From Pseudoalteromonas citrea (lineage in GTDB: Bacteria > Pseudomonadota > Gammaproteobacteria > Enterobacterales > Alteromonadaceae): 64,000 nt of DNA. The DNA lies in NCBI RefSeq assembly GCF_000238375.3, contig NZ_AHBZ03000027.1, positions 806,001 through 870,000 on the forward strand, read 5' to 3'. Under the pieces are notes generated by a model, which saw nothing but the letters and a program-made list of their open reading frames with translations, did not search any database and was not told where the DNA came from. The translations under genes were made by a program, and so were the position numbers. Below are positions 1-9,497 of the stretch, in pieces (the first letter of the stretch is position 1; each line of letters starts with the position of its first letter).

Positions 1-3000
1 ACCCCTACTTTGCGCCCTTGCGCTTGCAGTGAGTCTAGCGCATCTAGCGCCACACTCAATGTTTCAGGGTCTAAAGTACCAAACCCTTCGTCAATGAAGA
101 GCGAGCCAATGTGTACTTTATTGGAAGATAAAGACGCAAGCCCTAATGCCAATGCCAGTGAAACTAAGAATGACTCTCCGCCAGATAAGGTATTCACAGA
201 ACGCTGCTCGTCAGCCATATCTTTATCAATAATGGCAATATCAAGTGAGTGTCCGATCACCGTTAATTTGTAACGTTTTGACAAACTATGAAGGTGCTGA
301 TTTGCGTATTGTAATAGTATTTTTAAGGTTTGTGTTTGGGCAATGTTACGCAACTTTTTGCCAGTCGCATCGCCTAGTAGTTTATCGAGTAAATGCCAGT
401 GTTCGTAATCTGCCTGCAGAGCGGACAGCTGGGTTTGTTTTTCTTGTAATTGTGCCACATTCTTTTCGTGCTGGGTCAGCAAGGTATTGCATTCAAGCCA
501 CAGTGTTTGAGTCGCTTGCTGCTGTTGATTTAGTCTATCAAGGCTTGCGTTAAGCTCATTAACAGACTTATCAGTCATAGCATGTGCTTGATGCTGAGTA
601 TATTCAGCTTGCAGGTGCGCCAAAGTCGCTTGTATTTGATCATGCTGTGTTGTTAGTTGCTTGTGCTTTGCATGTAATGCCAAAAAGTGCGTTTGGTCTT
701 GGGATAAAATTGAGTCGATTAACTCAGCGTCTAACTGCGGGAAGACCGGCTGTTGCTGTGACAACCACTGTGCAAACCGCTGATCCACGGTTTGAGTTTG
801 CTGGTCGATTTGGCTCAGTTGCTGTTGCAAATTGGCTTGTTTCAAGGTTTTTTCTTGCAGAGCATGGGCAAGCGTTGCAAGCGCACTTTTTACTTCAACC
901 ACTTGTTGCTGCGCATTATCTACCGCCAATTGTAAAGCCTGTTGCCACTGTTCAGGGGTTTGCTCAAGGGGCAGCAGTAATGCGCGTGCTTGATCAAGCT
1001 GCAGTGTACTGGCAGCTAAGGTATCAACGCGATGCTGTGCATTTACACATTGCTGCTTTTGCTCTGCATGCTGCGCTAAAATTATATCTAAAGTATTACG
1101 CGCATTTTGTTGTGATGTGGCTAGGAGGTCTAGAGAGTGCTCAACATGTTGTAGCTGTTCAATTCGAGCAGTGAGAGATAGCCGCGCTTGGTGATTTTGT
1201 TCTGAAAAAAGTGACCACCAATCCTCATCATTAAAAAGCTGCTGGGCCTGTTGCTCAATGTCGCAGATATCTTGGTTTAACTGTGTTAACTGGTGGTCAC
1301 AGTGCTGTGTTGTGTGCTGGTGCTGTTGTAAAGCTTGTTCGGTATTTTTCAGCTCAGTTTGGACTGCTTGCAATGCGGTTTGCGCCTGTTGAAACTGTTG
1401 CCACGCATCCTGTTGTTGGGCTGATAGCGCACTATATTGTGTTAGCTGCGCTTGCAATGATGTTATTTGGTTATGGCACTGCTCATCAGATAAAGTAGCA
1501 ACTTCACCTAATTCATTTAACTGTGTGGTTAATTGCTGCGATTTTAGCCCTAGTTGCGCTTGCTGCTGCAACGTGACTTGTAGTTGTACATTAACGGCTT
1601 CGAGTGTACTCAGGTGCTCAGTATACCGCGTTTGAGCTTGTTGTAATGCTTGCTCTGCTTGCGCTTTTTGCACTTGAAAATCATCGAGCAAATTTTGCCA
1701 ATGTTCATCGATATGCTCAACGCCGTAGGGATGCTCTGTTGCGCCACAGACGACACACTCTTTTCCTGGCTGAAGCGAACTGCGTAAGGCACTAATATTT
1801 TCACTGGCTCTTAGTTGTATCTGGCTATAATTATCTTGAGTGAGTGCAACACGCTGTTTTGCTAACTCGGTTTGTTGCTCAGTGTCTTTTAGTTGTAGCG
1901 TTAAACTGTGCTGCTGGTGGCGAGTTTTATCTAATTCTACCTGTAATTGAGTTAACTCAGTATCGACATTACGCAGTGTTTCTTTGCACGCTAACCCGCT
2001 CTGTAACGCAAAACGGCGCTGTTGAATGGCTTCATAGTCAAGCTGAGCAATCTCTTGCTTTAGGGCGCTTAATTGTGTCTCAATCTGTAAACTGTGTTGC
2101 TGTTGTTTGTCGACTTGCAGTGTGAGCGGTGCACAAAGCTCAGCGAGCTGAGTGACTTGTTGAGTCGCTGCTTGGTGTTCATTGTTGAGCGTAGTTCGCT
2201 GAGTCGCTAATTGTTCTAACTTCAATAGCAATGCACTGAGGTGTTGCCAATGTGGTAATGCAGCAATACCCTGAGGATCGCTATTTAATGTGTCACGCAA
2301 TTGTGTGGCTTTGGCATTATCGTCTGACAAATTTTTCTGCAGGGCTTGCTGCTCTGATGCTGTTTTATCGAGCGTACGTTGTATTGCCTCAACCTCGTGC
2401 TGTGCATTGTCTAATTGGGTTTTGTTTGCGGTGCGGTTTGTATCAAGTGTTCTCACTTGAATAATATTTGGCTGTTGTTGTTTAAAGGTTGCTTTAGTCT
2501 GTGATTCTATAGCAATGAAGTCGCGGTGCTGGGCTTCTTTTTTTCTGATCTCTTCAGTGAGATCCACCTTATTAAGCTGCGCGTGCTCTAAAATACATTC
2601 TTTGTGTTGTACTATGAGCTGCTTGGCTTGAGCCCTATTATCTGAGATTTGCGCTACAACGGTTGCCAATTGTGCCAACTCAAATTCTGCTGATTGTGTT
2701 GAAAGCTGCTCTGCAACATGATTTAACTGCGTGGTATGGTCATGTACTTTGCTTTGTATAGCTTGGCCAGTTTGCAGCCAGTTTTTTTGTTGTTCTATGT
2801 GCTTTTGCTGTTGTTTATACTCTTCTAATGCTGCGTGATGTTGCTTATTTTGTATCGTAACTTCATCAAGCTCTTCATCACTTAGCAAAGAATAGGCTTC
2901 TAAGCTCAAACGCAATTGCTCTAATTCGACTTTTTTATTTTTATGTAGCTCGAATATTGTCTGTCCGATGCGGCTAAATTTATCAGTCCCCGTTAAACAC

Positions 3001-3557
3001 TCTAACAGTTGCGCCCTTTCATCACTGCTGGCTTTTAAAAAGGCTGAAAACTCATGCTGGGCCAGTAGTACGGCGCGCGTGAATTGCTCGAAGTTTAAGC
3101 CAATAAGTTGCTCAACAGACTTTACGGCCGCAGACTTTTGAGCCATCAAAGTATCATCTTCGAGGGAATATATTTCGTGTTCGGCTACTTTAAGCCGGCC
3201 ATCTACTTTGTTGCGTGCTCGTGCGACTTTCCAACAGGCTTTGTAGCGTTGATTGTCTTGCCCAATAAATACAACTTCGGCGCTGCCTTGTGCGCATCCT
3301 CGGCGTAATAAATTACGAGGGTCATTCAGCTTTATTTCGTCACCATTAAAGGCAACCGTATTCTTTAAATCGTTTTTAAGGCGAGCGGTCTTTGCATATA
3401 ACGCTAAGCAAATAGCATCGAGCAAGGTGCTTTTGCCTGCGCCAGTGTCACCGGTAATGGCAAATAAACCACTTTCTTGCAGTGGTGTTTGCTCAAAATC
3501 AATTGTTGCCCGGGTGATGGATGCGAGATTGGTCAGTGTCACGCTAATTAGCTTCAT
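1..3557 (-). CDS. sbcC: Exonuclease subunit SbcC (3' end outside the window)
   Basis: Large subunit of the SbcCD (Mre11-Rad50-like) nuclease, which opens DNA hairpins and blocked double-strand ends. The reading frame is open from an ATG at 3557 to the window edge; only the extreme C-terminus is missing. Seen: a Walker A motif GDTGAGKST near residue 37, long Gln-rich coiled-coil arms, a zinc-hook CVVC near the middle (about 1745-1757), and the ABC signature LSGGESF followed by a Walker B-like LFIDEGFG close to the edge. The ATG overlaps the stop of sbcD (ATGA), so the two are translationally coupled, as is usual for this pair. Identity is very secure; truncation is only by the window. Confidence 0.96.
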   Translation of the reverse strand, partial: MKLISVTLTNLASITRATIDFEQTPLQESGLFAITGDTGAGKSTLLDAICLALYAKTARLKNDLKNTVAFNGDEIKLNDPRNLLRRGCAQGSAEVVFIGQDNQRYKACWKVARARNKVDGRLKVAEHEIYSLEDDTLMAQKSAAVKSVEQLIGLNFEQFTRAVLLAQHEFSAFLKASSDERAQLLECLTGTDKFSRIGQTIFELHKNKKVELEQLRLSLEAYSLLSDEELDEVTIQNKQHHAALEEYKQQQKHIEQQKNWLQTGQAIQSKVHDHTTQLNHVAEQLSTQSAEFELAQLATVVAQISDNRAQAKQLIVQHKECILEHAQLNKVDLTEEIRKKEAQHRDFIAIESQTKATFKQQQPNIIQVRTLDTNRTANKTQLDNAQHEVEAIQRTLDKTASEQQALQKNLSDDNAKATQLRDTLNSDPQGIAALPHWQHLSALLLKLEQLATQRTTLNNEHQAATQQVTQLAELCAPLTLQVDKQQQHSLQIETQLSALKQEIAQLDYEAIQQRRFALQSGLACKETLRNVDTELTQLQVELDKTRHQQHSLTLQLKDTEQQTELAKQRVALTQDNYSQIQLRASENISALRSSLQPGKECVVCGATEHPYGVEHIDEHWQNLLDDFQVQKAQAEQALQQAQTRYTEHLSTLEAVNVQLQVTLQQQAQLGLKSQQLTTQLNELGEVATLSDEQCHNQITSLQAQLTQYSALSAQQQDAWQQFQQAQTALQAVQTELKNTEQALQQHQHTTQHCDHQLTQLNQDICDIEQQAQQLFNDEDWWSLFSEQNHQARLSLTARIEQLQHVEHSLDLLATSQQNARNTLDIILAQHAEQKQQCVNAQHRVDTLAASTLQLDQARALLLPLEQTPEQWQQALQLAVDNAQQQVVEVKSALATLAHALQEKTLKQANLQQQLSQIDQQTQTVDQRFAQWLSQQQPVFPQLDAELIDSILSQDQTHFLALHAKHKQLTTQHDQIQATLAHLQAEYTQHQAHAMTDKSVNELNASLDRLNQQQQATQTLWLECNTLLTQHEKNVAQLQEKQTQLSALQADYEHWHLLDKLLGDATGKKLRNIAQTQTLKILLQYANQHLHSLSKRYKLTVIGHSLDIAIIDKDMADEQRSVNTLSGGESFLVSLALALGLASLSSNKVHIGSLFIDEGFGTLDPETLSVALDALDSLQAQGRKVG

Positions 3558-4774
3558 GATTGTTCTACCTCATCCAATGTTGTCATCACATGCGCTAAAC
3601 ATTGCTTTATTGCCTCTGGGGCTCGCTCCGTGTTCCCCATATGCTGTTGAAATGCCAAATCTAACAACTGAACAGGATCGAGCTGTTCAACACTGCCCAA
3701 GTCGTCAAATCGTGTTTGCTGACCGTCATCATTATTACTGTGTACACGTTCAATACCACAAAAGCGAACGTGTTTATCGGCTAACGCTTCGTCTATTTTG
3801 GCTCGAAATTGACTGTCTGTCTCAGTGGCGTTGAGCCTTAGGCGTACATATTGAGGCGGGGTCTCTAGCTTGCTTGGCAGTTGGTTGATCAATTCGCATA
3901 ATTCATCAAGGGTGGCACTGCCCTTTTCGGGTAGCAAGCACACATCCTGATAGCGCGGTACCAGTAATGATGTCACTGAAGTACAGGTTTGGCTGTCAAA
4001 TTGCGCAATGAGCACTTGATGTTGATAGTGCCGCTCTGAAAATGACATCGGCATTGGCGTGCCGCTATAGCGGATGAATTCGCTTTTTGCGACGCGCTGT
4101 GATTTGTGCAAATGACCTAATGCGACGTAATCGGCATGCTCGGTGAATATTGAAGCATTAATAGAATCAAACCCACCGATAGTGATATTGCGCTCGGAAT
4201 CACTGGAAATATCCCCACCTTTGGCGTGCAGGTGGCCCATAACAAGCAAAGGGCCTTGCTTTATCGACACCGCGTGGGAAATACTACTGAGGTAAGCGGC
4301 ATTGACACCGTGTTGGTAAGCATCAGGCTGCTGGCTATCTAACATTAAGTCGCCGGCGCGTAAAAATGGCATGGCAACAACCGTTAGAGGCCCTTTCTCG
4401 CTCTTTAGCGATAACACAACCTCTTCTGGTGCATGTTTGTTATATCTACCGACTACATGTGTATCAAACGCATGCAATAAGGGTTTGGCTGTTTCGATAC
4501 GATTTGCAGAGTCATGATTGCCGGCAATGATCACTACCTGCAAATTCGGACGACTCTCTTTGGCACGCTTAATAAAAGAATATAGTTGTTGCTCTGCACT
4601 GGCTGGAGGGGTAGCGGTATGATATATGTCCCCAGCAATCACCAAGACATCAATTGCTTGCTCAGTGAGCGTGTCACATAGCCATGTTAGAAAGGCATCG
4701 TGCTCTTGTGTACGACTATGTTCATAAAATTGTTGGCCAAGGTGCCAGTCGGAGGTGTGCAGTACTTTCATCAA
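3554..4774 (-). CDS. sbcD: Exonuclease subunit SbcD
   Basis: Nuclease subunit of SbcCD, a metallophosphoesterase acting as a 3'-5' double-strand exonuclease and hairpin endonuclease. The 406 residues carry the expected metal-binding motifs in order: DWHLG near the N-terminus, AGDIYH around residue 48, GNHDS around 90 and GHLH further on, then the SbcD C-terminal domain. Length matches the family. It lies immediately upstream of sbcC on the same strand with a 4-nt start-stop overlap, giving an sbcDC operon. No unusual feature. Confidence 0.97.
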   Translation of the reverse strand: MMKVLHTSDWHLGQQFYEHSRTQEHDAFLTWLCDTLTEQAIDVLVIAGDIYHTATPPASAEQQLYSFIKRAKESRPNLQVVIIAGNHDSANRIETAKPLLHAFDTHVVGRYNKHAPEEVVLSLKSEKGPLTVVAMPFLRAGDLMLDSQQPDAYQHGVNAAYLSSISHAVSIKQGPLLVMGHLHAKGGDISSDSERNITIGGFDSINASIFTEHADYVALGHLHKSQRVAKSEFIRYSGTPMPMSFSERHYQHQVLIAQFDSQTCTSVTSLLVPRYQDVCLLPEKGSATLDELCELINQLPSKLETPPQYVRLRLNATETDSQFRAKIDEALADKHVRFCGIERVHSNNDDGQQTRFDDLGSVEQLDPVQLLDLAFQQHMGNTERAPEAIKQCLAHVMTTLDEVEQS

Positions 4775-4825
4775 GCGTCCCTATACTCATCGAGACGCTA
4801 ATATAGCATTGCAAAGCAGATTTGT

Positions 4826-5065
4826 TTAACGTGTTATCTGTAACGAAGCAAAAATAATGATTGGCAAAACAAGCAAAAACAATAATGTAGGTGTTTTGAA
4901 AAATCGATTTTGTTTTGCTTGTTGCCTTTTTAGGGCAGACTTTTCATTACAAGCAGCGATTTTATCTACATAAAAGTAACCTTCATCTAAATATTGCTTG
5001 CAGTTTTGCTCATCTGCTGGGATGGCAACTAATTTTTCTTGTTTTTTTAGGATGTAAAAATCCAT
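4826..5065 (-). CDS. Small hypothetical protein with C-terminal membrane segment
   Basis: Family not recognised. About 79 residues: a polar N-terminal two thirds containing two Cys and many Lys, then a basic stretch and one hydrophobic segment near residues 58-78 (LFLLVLPIIIFASL), so a tail-anchored inner-membrane protein is plausible. The ATG at 5065 is preferred to the GTG at 5077 because GGTGA lies a suitable distance before it. It is upstream of sbcDC on the same strand, separated by about 50 bases. Real gene likely from its position and composition; function unknown. Confidence 0.55.
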   Translation of the reverse strand: MDFYILKKQEKLVAIPADEQNCKQYLDEGYFYVDKIAACNEKSALKRQQAKQNRFFKTPTLLFLLVLPIIIFASLQITR

Positions 5066-5077
5066 ACTGCTCACCAC

Positions 5078-5528
5078 TTGTCTATGACTAAACGGGTATA
5101 ATTAACAGAGCAAAACTAACGCCAACTTTATAGGCTTTATTTTCTCTGAAATAAAAAAGAGCGCGATTTTAAAGACAAATTGGTCCAAATATCAATACTT
5201 TTTTTGCCCTTTCTTTATTTATTTTGAAAATGGGCATAATAACTTTCAGAAATATCAAAATGGCATGCCTTTGAATGCTTGAATTAGCTCAGTAAAGTCC
5301 AGTTTTTAATCGTTATCACTTGTACTTTAGTCTGAAGTAATTAATCACAGCTGAATAGCTTATTTTTTTGTACGTTTCTATTATTGTTACATTATCTCAT
5401 TAACTGTAATAAAATTAGACTATTTGCAAAGCATTTTATTTGCTAGATTAGCAAAATCGGCCGCTTATTGAGGTGTAATTAGCACGTGGGCGTTAGCGAT
5501 TCTTTGTAAGTTTGTCTTCGATGCTCTA
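5078..5528. other. AT-rich intergenic region without a supported gene
   Basis: This 450-base stretch separates divergent genes and has stop codons in all frames. It is AT-rich with several runs of A or T and presumably holds promoters for both flanking genes, but I see no convincing paired -35/-10, operator or RNA gene. Confidence 0.5.
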
Positions 5529-6098
5529 ATGAGCCTCTTTAAGGAAGCTATTTTGCGATACCCATGGCTCTACACTACAGTAAGTAAAAAACCAACAATA
5601 AAGAGTGAAAGTTGCACAGTGCTCATTGGGGCGTTTTTATTGTGGTTGCCACTGAATAGTCATGCTCATCAACTAAAAGCGGCCTTAAGCACGGTAGTTG
5701 TGAATGAGGCCAGTGGCGAGTTAGAGTTGACACATCGGTACTATCTGCATGATGTAGAGCACGCGGTGGCACATTTATTTGGTGATGAAGTCGATATATT
5801 CTCAGCAGATCAACATAAGTTTGTGAAGTATGTTCATGCGCATATTCGATTAAAGCAGCCGAATGGCCAGATATTACCTTTACGTAACATAGGCGCGCGT
5901 ATAAAAAAGCCATTTTTCTTTGTGTATCAACAGTCAGTACTGCCTGATAATATTGCTCAGCTAAGTATGCAAAATACTGTGCTGCGAGACGTTTGGTGTA
6001 CGCAAATAAATATGGTGAACTTTAAAATACAAAATGTGACACGAACATTACATTTTGATGGTAATGATGATTGGTTATCAGTGAACGTTAAGCCATAG
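5529..6098 (+). CDS. Putative exported DUF6702-like protein
   Basis: About 189 residues. A hydrophobic stretch around residues 31-43 followed by NSHAHQ looks like a signal peptide with cleavage after SHA, giving a periplasmic or surface protein. The mature part starts HQLKAALSTVVVNEASGELE and continues with LTHRYYLHDVEHAV, which resembles the DUF6702 pattern (short exported beta-rich proteins starting with His, with an F/YLxDLE motif). The N-terminal 25 residues before the hydrophobic segment are longer than usual, so the true start may be internal. No operon partner; it stands alone between two divergent spacers. Function of the family is unknown. Confidence 0.6.
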   Translation: MSLFKEAILRYPWLYTTVSKKPTIKSESCTVLIGAFLLWLPLNSHAHQLKAALSTVVVNEASGELELTHRYYLHDVEHAVAHLFGDEVDIFSADQHKFVKYVHAHIRLKQPNGQILPLRNIGARIKKPFFFVYQQSVLPDNIAQLSMQNTVLRDVWCTQINMVNFKIQNVTRTLHFDGNDDWLSVNVKP

Positions 6099-6307
6099 AC
6101 TTGGCCCGATCGATTTTTTGAAGACATTTTTCTGCTGCTAGATTAAGCGTGAAACTCCAAGCTAAATATAGTGCTTAAAAGATGACTTTTTCTTGGTCAC
6201 ATGAAACCTATGTACGGTGAGAAAATTTCATTCTCAGGTGATCTTTGCAACCCACGATATCGTAAACTAAGGTTATACCCTCAGAGGCTTTTTCGGGCAA
6301 GGAAACC

Positions 6308-6940
6308 ATGACACAAGTACCGCTAATGCAGCGTAACACTAAGGCAAAAACACAGCCAAAGATCAAAGGCGTTATCTTCGACCTCGATGGTACTTTAGTT
6401 AGTTCAGCACTCGATTTTTCTATCATCAAAGCGCAAATTGGATGTTCGCACGATCAAGATCTGCTGACTTATATCGACAATTTACCATCACCGTACATGC
6501 GCGAAGAAGCCATGCATATTGTTCATCAGCATGAATTAATGGACGCGCAGCATGCACGAATATTGCCCGGCGTTCAGCACAGCCTAAAACAATTAAGTCA
6601 AATGGGAATACCCATGGCCATTGTCACGCGAAATTATGGAAAAGCGGCGGAACTTAAGTTGAAACAGTGCGAAATATCAATTTCACATTTAGTTACACGA
6701 GATGATGCCCCGGCAAAGCCGGATCCAACGGCATTGCTACAAATCGCCAACCAATGGGGATTCAATGCCGAACATTGTATTTATGTTGGTGATTATCTCT
6801 ATGACATACAAGCTGCACATAACGCGAGCATGAGAGCTTGTTTTTATGCACCTGATGATGTGCCAAGTTATGCGGCAGAAGCACAATACATTTTGCGACA
6901 TTTCCGTGAATTACCAGAACTTATTTTGGCGCATAGTTAA
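6308..6940 (+). CDS. HAD-family hydrolase (phosphoglycolate phosphatase-like)
   Basis: Predicted cytosolic phosphatase of the haloacid dehalogenase superfamily, 210 residues. Motif I DLDGTL with the nucleophilic Asp lies near residue 25, motif II is IVTRN near 103 (Thr), and motif III/IV include the Lys of APAKPDP near 137 and VGDYLYD near 160. The alpha-helical cap between motifs I and II makes it a subfamily I (Gph/PGP-like) enzyme. The substrate cannot be read from sequence. The start is supported by AAGGAAACC just before the ATG. Confidence 0.88.
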   Translation: MTQVPLMQRNTKAKTQPKIKGVIFDLDGTLVSSALDFSIIKAQIGCSHDQDLLTYIDNLPSPYMREEAMHIVHQHELMDAQHARILPGVQHSLKQLSQMGIPMAIVTRNYGKAAELKLKQCEISISHLVTRDDAPAKPDPTALLQIANQWGFNAEHCIYVGDYLYDIQAAHNASMRACFYAPDDVPSYAAEAQYILRHFRELPELILAHS

Positions 6941-7032
6941 CTTTATCACAGGACAAAGTTACATCTACGCTAGCTCATTTGTCTCAGTCTTGTTAAAATC
7001 TCGGCAATTTAATTTATAAAACGAGAATTAAG

Positions 7033-7758
7033 ATGGGCAGAGCATTTGAAGTCCGCAAGAACGCCATGGCAAAAACGGCGGCGGCAAAAACCAAAGTAAA
7101 CTCAAAATACGGTAAAGAAATTTACGTTGTCGCGAAAAATGGTGGCTCTGATCCAGATACAAATCAGTCTTTACGCCGTTTAATTGAAAAAGCAAAAAAA
7201 GACCAAGTACCAGCACATGTTATTGACAAGGCGCTAGAAAAAGCAGCTGGTGGTGCGGGTGAAGACTATTCACCAGCCCGTTATGAAGGTTATGGCCCTG
7301 GCAATTGTATGGTGATTGTGGATTGTTTAACTGACAACCCTAACCGTACGATAAAAGACGTGCGTTTACCGTTTACAAAAACAGATTCAAAGATCGGCAG
7401 CCCAGGGTGCGTCGCACATATGTTTGACCATTTTTCTATACTTGGTTTTGCTGGTGATGACGATGAAGCGGTTTTAGAAGCGCTAATGATGGCAGATGTT
7501 GATGTAACTGATGTAGAAGTTGAAGACGGTAAAGTCTCAGTGTTTGCACCTCATACAGAATATTTCAAAGCGAAAACAGCCCTTACTGACGCATTCCCTG
7601 AAATCAACTTTGAAGTAGACGAGATCACTTTTGTTCCGCAGACCCAAGTTGAAATAACGAATGAAGATGATATCGCAAATTTCGAAAAGTTCATGGGTAT
7701 GCTTGAAGATTGTGACGACGTACAAAACGTTTATCACAATGCGATTGTAAGTGCATAA
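7033..7758 (+). CDS. YebC/PmpR-family protein (YeeN-type)
   Basis: 241 residues of the YebC/PmpR/TACO1 family, DNA/RNA-binding proteins reported as transcriptional regulators and, for some members, as translation factors on difficult stretches. The start MGRAFEVRK and the [16 protein letters not shown] segment fit the YeeN-like branch rather than canonical YebC (MAGHSKWANIK). Conserved DNPNRT and [12 protein letters not shown] segments lie in the middle, followed by the acidic C-terminal domain. Monocistronic: an intrinsic terminator follows directly. High confidence in family, less in molecular role. Confidence 0.9.
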   Translation: MGRAFEVRKNAMAKTAAAKTKVNSKYGKEIYVVAKNGGSDPDTNQSLRRLIEKAKKDQVPAHVIDKALEKAAGGAGEDYSPARYEGYGPGNCMVIVDCLTDNPNRTIKDVRLPFTKTDSKIGSPGCVAHMFDHFSILGFAGDDDEAVLEALMMADVDVTDVEVEDGKVSVFAPHTEYFKAKTALTDAFPEINFEVDEITFVPQTQVEITNEDDIANFEKFMGMLEDCDDVQNVYHNAIVSA

Positions 7759-7777
7759 TTGCAGTTAGTCAGATACG

Positions 7778-7808
7778 AAAAACCGAGCTTGAACAGTTCG
7801 GTTTTTTT
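7778..7808 (+). terminator. Rho-independent terminator after the YebC-like gene
   Basis: AAAACCGA and TCGGTTTT form a stem around a loop of about 11 bases, with the T-run to 7808 serving as the U tail. It lies 20 bases past the stop codon. Confidence 0.85.
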
Positions 7809-7917
7809 ATGGCATTAGGGTGAGTTTGCAAACGGTAAAAACCACGTTTGCAAAGATGCTCTTTTGCCATTTACGGCTTTTATTACTTTCATTGTCGCAC
7901 TAGAGTGTAAAGGGGCT

Positions 7918-8670
7918 TTACGCCATTGAACTTGAAGAAGTGGCTTTATTCAGTAAACCTCGGATCTCTTTGACTAGCGAGATGCTGGCTTCATTATCAC
8001 CGTGCACACATAAAGTATCTGCCATTAAAGACAGCTCATTGCCTGAGCTAGTTTGTACGCTGTGCTGATTAATAAGTTGCGTTACTTGCGCCAGTAGTGC
8101 AGGAGTATCATGAACTGCATTGGCTTCACTGCGAGGGCTTAATAGTCCTTCATCGGTATACAAACGGTCTGCAAAGGCTTCAAATAACAAGGTAACACCA
8201 TATTCCTCTGCGAGCTTTCGATGTTCATTTTGTTTCGCGGTTGCGAGCATCATTAATTTTAAATTGCTTGGGTAAGTAGCAACAGCCTCTAAAACCAACT
8301 TTAAAATCGCGTTATCACGCATCATATCGTTGTAAAGCGCGCCATGGGGCTTTACATACTTGAGTGTTAGCTGTTGTACTTTTGCCATGCCTTCGAGCGC
8401 TGCAATTTGATAATGTAAACAGTTGATAAGCTCTAATGGCTGCATTTGCATTGAGCGTCGTCCAAAGCCTTGTTTATCGGGGTAACTAGGATGTGCGCCA
8501 ATCATGACATTATGTTTTTTTGCTAATTGCAGCGTTGCTGCGATGACATCTGGGTCTCCTCCGTGAAAACCACAGGCAATATTGGCACAATCAATTTCGG
8601 CCATCGCTTTATGGTCAAGCCCCATAGTCCACGCACCAAAGCTTTCACCTAAGTCACAATTTAACAGCAT
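7918..8670 (-). CDS. pxpA: 5-oxoprolinase subunit A (LamB/YcsF family)
   Basis: PxpA works with PxpB and PxpC in ATP-dependent hydrolysis of 5-oxoproline (pyroglutamate) to glutamate in the cytosol. The 250-residue protein has the family hallmarks: NCDLGESFG at the N-terminus, ANIACGFHGGDP near 30-41, IGAHPSYPD near 57 and VKPHGALYND near 105. It is the last gene of an operon with a DUF1445 protein (9-base gap) and a GH3 hexosaminidase. No pxpB or pxpC is present in the window, so partners must be encoded elsewhere or it works differently here. Confidence 0.93.
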   Translation of the reverse strand: MLLNCDLGESFGAWTMGLDHKAMAEIDCANIACGFHGGDPDVIAATLQLAKKHNVMIGAHPSYPDKQGFGRRSMQMQPLELINCLHYQIAALEGMAKVQQLTLKYVKPHGALYNDMMRDNAILKLVLEAVATYPSNLKLMMLATAKQNEHRKLAEEYGVTLLFEAFADRLYTDEGLLSPRSEANAVHDTPALLAQVTQLINQHSVQTSSGNELSLMADTLCVHGDNEASISLVKEIRGLLNKATSSSSMA

Positions 8671-8679
8671 GCTCTTACC

Positions 8680-9477
8680 TTATTTTATTGCTAAGCTCAC
8701 ATCTTGTTGATCGGTTACCAACAAGTGTTCAGGGCTGTTAATAATACACAATTTTGGGGCGATTTTGGTAATGGCGAGTTGGGCGGTCATGTTAGATGTC
8801 CAAAACACGGGGATATTGTTGTCGGTGATCTCTATAGGCTCACCAAATGCAGGTTTTGCTAAGTCTGTAATTCCAATGTCGGCAGGCGTACCAAAGTGCA
8901 CGGGAATGCCATGAGGTGAGCGGTTTATTGCCCCTACTTGTACTGCTTTTACAATTTCATTAGGTGTAAAGGCACGCATACTGACCACGTTAAACCCGGA
9001 AAAAATACCTGCTGATTGACACGGTAAAGATGAGATATATAAAGGTAAGCCGTGTAGTGGGTTAATCGCCGTACTTTTTAACCCGACACAATCGAGTGCA
9101 TAGTCGTAGCTCAGGTAACTGGCTAAGGCAAATGTGACCAAATCAGATTGCCAGATAGGCGAAATATCATGGACATCCTCTATCAATTGACCTTGTTTGA
9201 ACACGCGATAACGCGGGATGTCAGTACGAATGTCGATGTCTTTACCTAGGGTATCTAGGGTATAAGCACCGGGTGCTGAACTATAGGCCATCAGCGAGCA
9301 TGCATCTGAGTTTAAATGACAGAACTGCAAAAAATCATAGGCATACTCTTTCGGTAGAATAATAAGATTGCACTGCGTAAAACCAGGGACAAAGCCAATA
9401 GTGGGGCCAGAATAATCACCTTCTCGGATCATTTTTCGTATCGCATGTGGTGCGGTTAATGACGCCGATGGATCCAT
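8680..9477 (-). CDS. DUF1445 / YcsI-family putative hydro-lyase (D-glutamate cyclase-like)
   Basis: About 265 residues. The family pattern is clear: YSGPTIGFVPGFTQCNL near residue 23, LPKEYAYDFLQFC, DIRTDIPRYRVF, SAGIFSGFNVVSMR, HGIPVHFGTP and IPVFWTSNMTAQLA. DUF1445 proteins include bacterial YcsI and the D-glutamate cyclase domain that converts D-glutamate to 5-oxo-D-proline. Its partner pxpA lies immediately downstream, as ycsF and ycsI are neighbours in Bacillus subtilis. The ATG at 9477 is preferred over the TTG at 9492 because a G-rich ribosome site lies about 8 bases upstream. Enzyme activity is inferred from the family and not demonstrated. Confidence 0.88.
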   Translation of the reverse strand: MDPSASLTAPHAIRKMIREGDYSGPTIGFVPGFTQCNLIILPKEYAYDFLQFCHLNSDACSLMAYSSAPGAYTLDTLGKDIDIRTDIPRYRVFKQGQLIEDVHDISPIWQSDLVTFALASYLSYDYALDCVGLKSTAINPLHGLPLYISSLPCQSAGIFSGFNVVSMRAFTPNEIVKAVQVGAINRSPHGIPVHFGTPADIGITDLAKPAFGEPIEITDNNIPVFWTSNMTAQLAITKIAPKLCIINSPEHLLVTDQQDVSLAIK

Positions 9478-9497
9478 AATTAAGGCCCCCAAAAGTG

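Noticed and set aside
10-2464. Series of plus-strand ORFs at the window start
   Set aside because: They are shadows antisense to sbcC, whose own frame is open throughout and carries all expected motifs.
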